Source: Clostridiales bacterium (GTDB lineage Bacteria; Bacillota; Clostridia; Oscillospirales; CAG-272). From it: a stretch of DNA of 6,795 nt. Location: the NCBI GenBank assembly GCA_019415985.1, contig DXYE01000134.1, positions 1 to 6,795 on the forward strand, in the 5' to 3' direction. Both the position numbers and the translations under genes were made by a program. Under the pieces are notes generated by a model, which was given only the letters and a program-made list of their open reading frames with translations, did not search any database and was not told where the DNA came from. This document shows, piece after piece, positions 1 through 5,100 of the stretch (its first letter is position 1; every line of letters begins with the position of its first letter).

Positions 1-461
1 TCTTTGAATGCTGTAAGGGCTTCTTCCTTTGCATTGGCATCTAAAATACAATACATAACAAATTTACCGGAAACGTAATATTCCGCATCCCTAAGCTTGG
101 GATATTCAGACTGAAGATAGCTGTCGTTCCAAGCTGCGCGATAGAATTCGAAAAAATCGTCCAACATTTTCTTTATACTTGAAATATCGTCCTCACTCTT
201 TGCCTCGAAAATGCCGAATTCGTCGATATTGCTGCCCTCTGATTGCCTTTTAATGATATAGGAAGCAAAATCATCCGGCTCAGCAGAAAAAAAGCCTTTC
301 AGATAATCCTTGTCAGCCTCTACCATACTTCCGCTCTCCGGAATCACTTTTTCAACCGCTGCAATAACGTCGTCCATTGTCGCGTCAGTCTGCTTTTTCT
401 GACAGGACGGAAAACAGAGCATCAGCAGCGCCATGAAAGCAGACATAATTTTTTTTGACAT
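1..461 (-). CDS. DUF4358-like lipoprotein, 3' end cut by window edge
   Basis: The frame runs from an ATG at 459-461 leftwards off the window, giving 153 codons without a stop. The N-terminus is lipoprotein-like: Lys3-Lys4, a hydrophobic stretch from about residue 5 to 17, then Phe-Pro-Ser-Cys with Cys20 as the likely lipidated residue. This lipobox is imperfect because Pro is at -2. The remainder (about residues 31-153) is acidic and soluble. It carries the pattern I associate with DUF4358 proteins of Clostridia: a strand IDEFGIFEAKS, a long helix with KKMLDDFFEFYR, a Y-x-x-EYPKL-like stretch, and a strand YYVSGKFVMYCILD near the end. Family members are about 150-180 residues, so probably only 10-30 residues are missing. 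The molecular function of the family is unknown to me. The gene follows the SGNH hydrolase in the same direction, so they may be cotranscribed. The ribosome binding site is weak (AAAGGA, about 13 bases upstream). Family assignment rests on recalled sequence patterns, not a search. Confidence 0.78.
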   Translation of the reverse strand, partial: MSKKIMSAFMALLMLCFPSCQKKQTDATMDDVIAAVEKVIPESGSMVEADKDYLKGFFSAEPDDFASYIIKRQSEGSNIDEFGIFEAKSEDDISSIKKMLDDFFEFYRAAWNDSYLQSEYPKLRDAEYYVSGKFVMYCILDANAKEEALTAFK

Positions 462-513
462 AGGTTCCAATCAATCCTTTCCTATATTAATCGTTACACT
501 CACTATGAGAAGA

Positions 514-552
514 CCGACAGTTTGGTTTTACCGAAACTACAGTACCTGTCGG
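514..552. other. Intergenic hairpin between hydrolase and lipoprotein genes
   Basis: CCGACAG at 514-520 is matched by CTGTCGG at 546-552, a perfect 7-bp stem. A second, partly overlapping stem sits inside it: GTTTGG at 520-525 against CC and AAAC at 531-537, with one bulged G. The structure lies about 80 bases after the hydrolase stop and about 50 bases before the lipoprotein start. No clear run of T follows it on either strand, so a Rho-independent terminator is not well supported. A processing or mRNA-stability hairpin inside an operon, or a weak terminator, is equally possible. The remaining intergenic bases (462-513 and 553-633) show nothing I can name. Confidence 0.4.
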
Positions 553-633
553 CCCCGGTTGCCCTACATTGATATGTACTTCTGCCGGATACGTTATTTA
601 CTGAGCTTTTTGTTTCAACTTGCCGGACGCCGC

Positions 634-1569
634 TTATTCCTGATAGGGATGCATGCGCACATATTCCATGATAGCCGCAAACCCTTTTTCATTTAAATGC
701 ATACCGTCTCCATTCTGCCAATCTTCGGGAAGATACCCATCGTTTCCGATTAAAGCAGAGAAGGTGTCGAGATATTTAACTTGACAATCGTACGCTACAT
801 CAACAACCCAGTTATTGGCCTCTCGGATAGCGGAATTGCTGATTTTGGTATAGTTTTTTGCAACAGGATAAATGGATTGCAGGATAATTTTTGTATCCGG
901 ACTGTTTTCCTTGACGATGTTGACTACTTTTGTGTACTCGGATTTAAAATAATCTTCCTTCATGGAGGATATGCCGTTGATCCCCAGTGTGATAATCAAA
1001 TATTTGGGACGCTTTGCAGCGCAGATATCGGCCAGTGAGAGTTCTGTGTCCTCGTCGGGATAATAAATTTTATCAGTGGTTGCCCGGAAAAGCGCAAGTG
1101 TTCCGGAAGAAGGAGTCCAGACCTGAGGCGTGTTTACTTCCCCAAACACTTTGTAATGACGCATGCCGTAGGTTGTGGAATCTCCAAAAAAAATAAGCTG
1201 ATCCATATACGCGTCATCCCCCGGCTGTTCCTTATTTTCCGGCAGCATGACTTTCTGCAGCTTTTCGCTGTCTGGAGCATTGGGGTCCGGCGGTATCGAG
1301 GTTTCGGGATCTGTATCGTCTGTTTCGGGAGCCTTTGTGCCCGCAGGATCTGTTGTGGAGAGGTCACCGTCAGATACTGTTTCTGTCCTCGTATCGGTTC
1401 CGTTCGGTACCGTATCCGAAGGCGTACCGCCATCCTGCAGCACACATCCCCATAGAATGCAGGCACAGCAGACGAATAGGAACACGATGGCCAGAAGCAC
1501 TGTAAATTTACGACGCAGCATCTGGTAGGCGCCGGAGTGATTTGAATGTGACGATTTCATAATCGGCAT
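634..1569 (-). CDS. Membrane-anchored SGNH/GDSL-family hydrolase
   Basis: A complete 311-residue protein ending in TAA at 634-636. Residues 18-40 form an export or anchor segment (LRRK followed by a hydrophobic core). It ends Leu-Trp-Gly-Cys with Cys42, an imperfect lipobox, so it may be a lipoprotein or a type II membrane protein. Residues 43-105 are a low-complexity linker rich in Thr, Asp, Pro and Ser, probably spanning the wall. The catalytic domain occupies about 120-311 with the SGNH blocks: FFGDST with nucleophile Ser131, a Gly near 156 as a possible block II residue, GING with Asn198 for the oxyanion hole, and DGMH with Asp288 and His291. The family comprises serine esterases, including acetyl-esterases and acyltransferases acting on polysaccharides or lipids. 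The actual substrate cannot be read from sequence. The first ATG is chosen because a strong AAAGGGAGGT site lies upstream, although 20 bases away. Met4 and Met17 are alternatives, and Met17 gives a more usual signal-peptide length but has no binding site. The DUF4358-like lipoprotein follows it. Confidence 0.88.
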   Translation of the reverse strand: MPIMKSSHSNHSGAYQMLRRKFTVLLAIVFLFVCCACILWGCVLQDGGTPSDTVPNGTDTRTETVSDGDLSTTDPAGTKAPETDDTDPETSIPPDPNAPDSEKLQKVMLPENKEQPGDDAYMDQLIFFGDSTTYGMRHYKVFGEVNTPQVWTPSSGTLALFRATTDKIYYPDEDTELSLADICAAKRPKYLIITLGINGISSMKEDYFKSEYTKVVNIVKENSPDTKIILQSIYPVAKNYTKISNSAIREANNWVVDVAYDCQVKYLDTFSALIGNDGYLPEDWQNGDGMHLNEKGFAAIMEYVRMHPYQE

Positions 1570-1600
1570 AACCCGCTTCTGTGGGTTGACCTCCCTTTGA
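1570..1600 (-). promoter_or_regulatory. Strong Shine-Dalgarno set 20 bases from the start, with a hairpin between
   Basis: Read on the minus strand, AAAGGGAGGT ends near 1589. Two bases later AACCC (complement of 1583-1587) and GGGTT (complement of 1570-1574) form a 5-bp stem with an 8-base loop directly abutting the hydrolase ATG. The GGAGG-to-ATG distance is 20 bases, far beyond the usual 5-9, but folding the hairpin would bring the two close together. The sequence facts are direct. The idea that the hairpin restores functional spacing is inference. Confidence 0.45.
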
Positions 1601-1615
1601 TCAAAATTTCAATTT

Positions 1616-1621
1616 AGTATA
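1616..1621 (-). promoter_or_regulatory. Candidate -10 box for the hydrolase operon
   Basis: The minus strand reads TATACT here, about 47 bases before the hydrolase ATG, in an AT-rich region. Seventeen bases further upstream the hexamer is a poor -35 (ATGTTT), so this would be a weak or activator-dependent SigA promoter. It is the best candidate I see for leftward transcription. Confidence 0.25.
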
Positions 1622-1790
1622 TCGTAAAAATATGAATAAAACATGAATGCAAGCGCTGGAATCCGTGAAATATGAAATTCTTTTATGTAATGGCGGCAGT
1701 CTATATGGTTTTAAAAAGATAATTGATCTATCATGTTAACAATATATGATAGTTTAAATTTATCTGAAATCCAATTTTATGGAAATATAT
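1622..1790. other. AT-rich divergent intergenic spacer
   Basis: This stretch between the divergent genes is visibly AT-rich compared with the roughly 50% GC coding DNA on either side. Apart from the inverted repeat at 1728-1752 and the immediate upstream region of the plus-strand promoter, I see no gene, RNA or repeat. The only short frame (ATG at 1642, 10 codons) has no ribosome binding site. Confidence 0.6.
1728..1752. promoter_or_regulatory. Perfect inverted repeat, possible operator
   Basis: CTATCAT at 1728-1734 is mirrored by ATGATAG at 1746-1752, with an 11-base spacer containing the palindrome GTTAAC. The dyad is centred at 1740, about 52 bases upstream of the -35 box of the rightward promoter and about 120 bases from the leftward -10 candidate. 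Such placement suits an activator site or a shared divergent regulator. No regulator gene is in the window and no known operator consensus is recognised. In AT-rich DNA a 7-bp dyad can occur by chance. Confidence 0.35.
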
Positions 1791-1791
1791 C

Positions 1792-1820
1792 TTGACAAAT
1801 AATATAATACATGGTATAAT
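1792..1820 (+). promoter_or_regulatory. Consensus SigA promoter with extended -10
   Basis: TTGACA at 1792-1797 and TATAAT at 1815-1820 are both perfect matches and are separated by exactly 17 bases. TGG at 1812-1814 gives the TGn extension. AT-rich DNA precedes it, as in UP elements. Transcription should start near 1826-1828 and run rightwards into the leader and the RHS gene. A promoter this close to consensus predicts high basal initiation, so any control of the downstream gene may occur through a repressor or in the leader. Confidence 0.88.
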
Positions 1821-1829
1821 TTGTGCGAC

Positions 1830-1834
1830 GGAGG
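1830..1834 (+). promoter_or_regulatory. Ribosome binding site of first leader ORF
   Basis: GGAGG stands 6 bases before the ATG at 1841, ideal spacing. It lies only about 2-4 bases from the predicted 5' end of the transcript, so the first ribosome would load almost at the mRNA terminus. Confidence 0.6.
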
Positions 1835-1840
1835 ATAAAA

Positions 1841-1939
1841 ATGAGACGAAATGTCCTAAAAAAGAAACGGAGGTGCGTTGAGAGCCATGCTTTCAAGATG
1901 ACATTGGGAAAACAAAATAGAGTTATGGACGCAGAATAG
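1841..1939 (+). CDS. Small leader ORF, 32 residues, very basic
   Basis: ATG at 1841 runs to TAG at 1937-1939. The product is strongly basic at its N-terminus (MRRNVLKKKRRC) and has no membrane segment or recognisable domain. Start support is good: ideal GGAGG spacing right after a consensus promoter. It is the first ORF of the transcript that later carries the RHS gene, so a regulatory leader peptide is the natural reading. It could also be a decaying gene remnant. I know of no family for it. Confidence 0.42.
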   Translation: MRRNVLKKKRRCVESHAFKMTLGKQNRVMDAE

Positions 1940-2050
1940 ATCTTGGACAAGTTGAAAAACTGAGAAACATTTTTGTCAAAAATGGAAACTTCATACAGCT
2001 TCCTCTGTCGAACACAATTTTTATTTTTCTACAAAGTCTTAAGAGGTGAT

Positions 2051-2128
2051 ATGGAGAGTACGGCCCAGACACGGAATTCGTCTGCGAAGAAGAACCGAAA
2101 TTACGAAAAGAAAGGATATCTAAGGTAA
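2051..2128 (+). CDS. Small leader ORF, 25 residues, ending at the RHS start codon
   Basis: AGAGGTGAT at 2042-2050 is a good ribosome binding site, with GAGG 4 bases before ATG 2051. The hydrophilic product has a basic C-terminal half (AKKNRNYEKKGYLR). Its TAA at 2126-2128 is immediately followed by the RHS ATG at 2129, in the same frame, so one stop codon is all that separates it from the giant ORF. The same frame is open back to an unsupported ATG at 1982, which would give 48 residues. The arrangement suggests translational coupling or reinitiation; chance is also possible. There is no recognised family. Confidence 0.38.
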   Translation: MESTAQTRNSSAKKNRNYEKKGYLR

Positions 2129-5100
2129 ATGAACAAACATTGCGTTTGGAGAAAAGGAATTGGCTTCATATGCGCATTTTTAGCCTTGCTAATGTTGTTT
2201 TATGCCGTACCGGCAGATGTGCTGGCGGCGGTTTTGCCGAGTACCAGCAGTAACGGTGAAAGCGATGGGCAGCAAGCAGTTCAGCCATATGAGGAAAATA
2301 CAGCACTGACGACAGAAGACATTTTGGAAAATACAGAGCTTCAATACGAGCTGACAGAACTGCGGACTGAAAATACCAAGCATTTTCAGTTGTCAAATGG
2401 CAACCGGATAGCCATTACTTATCCGGAAGCTGTACATTATGAAGAGAACGGTGAATGGAAAGAAATCGACAATACCTTGATTTATGAGAGCGCTCTGACG
2501 CCCGAGGATCTGATCGGTTATGCCACACAAGCCGGCAGCGTCAAATATAAGTTTGCCGAAAACGGCGAGGCGGAGGCGCTTGTTCGTCTGACCATGGAAG
2601 ATTATTCTGTTTTGTTTTCTCTGGCGGAGGAACAGGCCGGAGAAGCGCTGCTGCCGGATATAAGTGAAGACACGGAAGAAAGCGGCGCAGAAACATCTTC
2701 CGAGATCCCGGTACAGGCTGAACAGCCGGAAATGACTGAGGATTCAGAGGACACAGTCTCAACCGCTGCGGATTGGATTTCGGAATCCTCAGAGACGGCG
2801 GAAGCCGGTGCTCTCCCGGAGGATGGCCAAATCACCGGTGAGATGAGCGCAGCCGGGGAAGAAACCGGGCTGACAGACGCCGTAACGTCGGATATCGAAA
2901 ACTCGGAGGCAGCGGAACCGGAGACAGAACCCGTTTTCTCGGAGGAAACCCCTTCGGTATCCCCACGCGTTGCAGCATCTGCCGCCGAAAACGACATGTC
3001 ACAGGAACACAGCGTTGAAAACGAGGCTGTAAAGTCGGTAGAAATCTCCAACCCGACGCCTTCGACAATGCTGACAGCAGATTCGGAGGAAGAAAATGCA
3101 TCTACTGCGCTGGATCGAGCCGTTCAGGAGGTAAAAACGGAATCCTCTATCCGGTATACGAATATTTCCGACAATGTGGATATTCAGTATATACTGAACG
3201 GAGATTCCTTAAAAGAAAATATCATTGTAAAATCAAAGCAGGATGTAAGCCAATTTCGCTTTGTGCTGAAGCTTGAAGGGCTGACGCCGTATACGGAAGA
3301 GGATGGAAGCATACGCCTGTGTGACAGCGAGACCGGAGAGGAAAAGTTTTATATTCCGGCTCCGTACATGTATGACGCGGAGGAAGAAATATCATATGAA
3401 GTATCCTATTCGGTTACGGAGCTGACTGATGGCAGTTTTGCCCTTGATATAATTGCGGACAGCGCATGGATGAACGCGCCGGGGCGCGCATATCCTGTTG
3501 TGATCGATCCGGCAATTGTTGTTTCTCGGGAAGGCGACAATGAGGGCAAAGATATCAACACCGGGTATTACGGTCAAAACGGTATCCATCAATATCAGGG
3601 AACCGGGAAAATTTATGTGGGAAACGCCTCCGGCGGGGTTGGCGAATGCTTCACCTATGCAAAGGTAAGTGAAAATGCACTGCCGACCATACCGAAAAAC
3701 TCTATGGTGGTCGGCGCTCTGTTTCGCATGTACCAGCGCGAATACAGCGGTACCGGCAGTCTGGCGGTGAAAGCTTACGCACCATCTACTGATGATTGGA
3801 TGTTTCTCGGCGCGGCGGTTTCCTATCCGAAAATGGAAATTCTCGGAAATGTTTTGGATTATCAAATCATTTCAAACAGTACGACGTTCTCGACGCTCGA
3901 ATGGGATGTTACACCGGCAGCACGGAGTTGGCATGCCGACAAATCGGATAATCACGGCTTGGTATTTCTCTCAAACATGACGGGTTCCAGCGCGGTTGCC
4001 GCATTTGCAGGCTACAGCACCGAGAATTCTTATAACGCCGGACAGCAGCCGGTATATATCGTTATGTACCGCAACGTGGTCGGACTCGAGGACTATTACA
4101 GCTACCATACTATGAGCATCGGTCGCGCCGGAAGCGGTTATGTGCAGGATCAAACGGGAAATCTGACTGTGGTCAAAACAGATATTGCAGGGGTTGGCTA
4201 CACACTTGCGCATATCTATAATGCTTCTCAGGCAGAGATGCAGCATACGAGTAATGCCAATTTGAATGTTCCGGACTACAGCCAAATGAAAGTCGGTAAG
4301 GGATGGAAGCTGAGTGCACAGGAGAGCCTGAAGCAGGTAACCCTGCAGGGACTGAATGGCGCCAATGTGACTTATCTGCTCTACACAGACGCGGACGGTA
4401 CCCAGCATTATTTCTATCCTACGGGCGCCTCGACCTATAAGGACGAGGACGGACTTGGTCTGACTGTAACCTCCTCCGGCAGTACCTATACAATGAAGGA
4501 TGAAAAGGACAACCAACGGATTTTCAGAAACGGTTATCTGTCTGAAATCATCGACAGAAACTACAACAAAACGGTTTTTTTGTACAATACGACGTCCTAT
4601 TCGTCCGGAAGCACATCTTGGCACCCCAACGCGTCGGGCAATCAGCTGCGGCGGATCGTATACATTCCGAACGGAACCTCTGCACAGATTTTGGTTGCAA
4701 CCCTGGAATACTCAAATGGTTATCTGAACAAAATAACGGACCGTGCGGGCAGAGCGACCACCTTCACATATTCTGACGGAAAGCTGACGACAATCACCAA
4801 CGCCTCCGACAACACGCAGGTACAATATGCATATAATGCATATTCTACCGGTCTGAACAGCGAAAAAATGTCACTGGCATATGACGGCGAAAGTCAGCAG
4901 GGGATTTTTTTCGAGTACAACGATCAGACCGGAAGCGTAGGCACATACCGGGAATATACGGCGACGTCTGCAACCGGCACAAAAACGGTTGGCGACGGCT
5001 ATATGATCAACAACACCAATCCGGGGATGACGCTTTTCCGTTCGACCGGACAGGACCGGGACTTTGTTACAAACGACGATCTTATCACTTACTGTATATT

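Larger units (their letters stand above)
1828..2128 (+). promoter_or_regulatory. Long 5' leader of the RHS gene with small ORFs
   Basis: About 300 bases separate the predicted transcription start from the RHS start codon. The stretch holds three ribosome-binding-site-like motifs (GGAGG at 1830, GGAGG at 1869, GAGG at 2043) and the two small ORFs listed separately. The middle motif leads only to a frame of 7 codons or fewer (TTG 1878 or ATG 1887). A short AT-only-type hairpin (CATTTTT 1968-1974 against AAAAATG 1978-1984) and a weak stem (ACAG 1995-1998 against CTGT 2005-2008, followed by T-rich bases 2018-2028) could be attenuator parts. I do not recognise any known riboswitch or T-box motif. 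Confidence 0.5.

Noticed and set aside
514..552. Reading the intergenic dyad as a Rho-independent terminator.
   Set aside because: There is no T run after the stem on either strand, so it is kept only as an unexplained hairpin.
243..696. Plus-strand open frames of 71 and 87 codons.
   Set aside because: They oppose the lipoprotein gene and the end of the hydrolase gene, both of which have family-level support; no binding sites or domains were seen.
1828..2128. A known riboswitch or T-box in the RHS leader.
   Set aside because: I could not find conserved core motifs of any riboswitch class I know, nor a T-box sequence with a strong terminator.
3392..3865. A 157-codon open frame on the minus strand.
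   Set aside because: It is antisense to the DNRLRE region of the RHS gene, with no supporting start signal or recognisable motif.
3971..4624. A 217-codon open frame on the minus strand.
   Set aside because: It lies wholly antisense to the RHS gene, whose frame is continuous and shows recognisable domains. The antisense product has no domain pattern and no convincing binding site, and looks like a by-product of plus-strand codon use.
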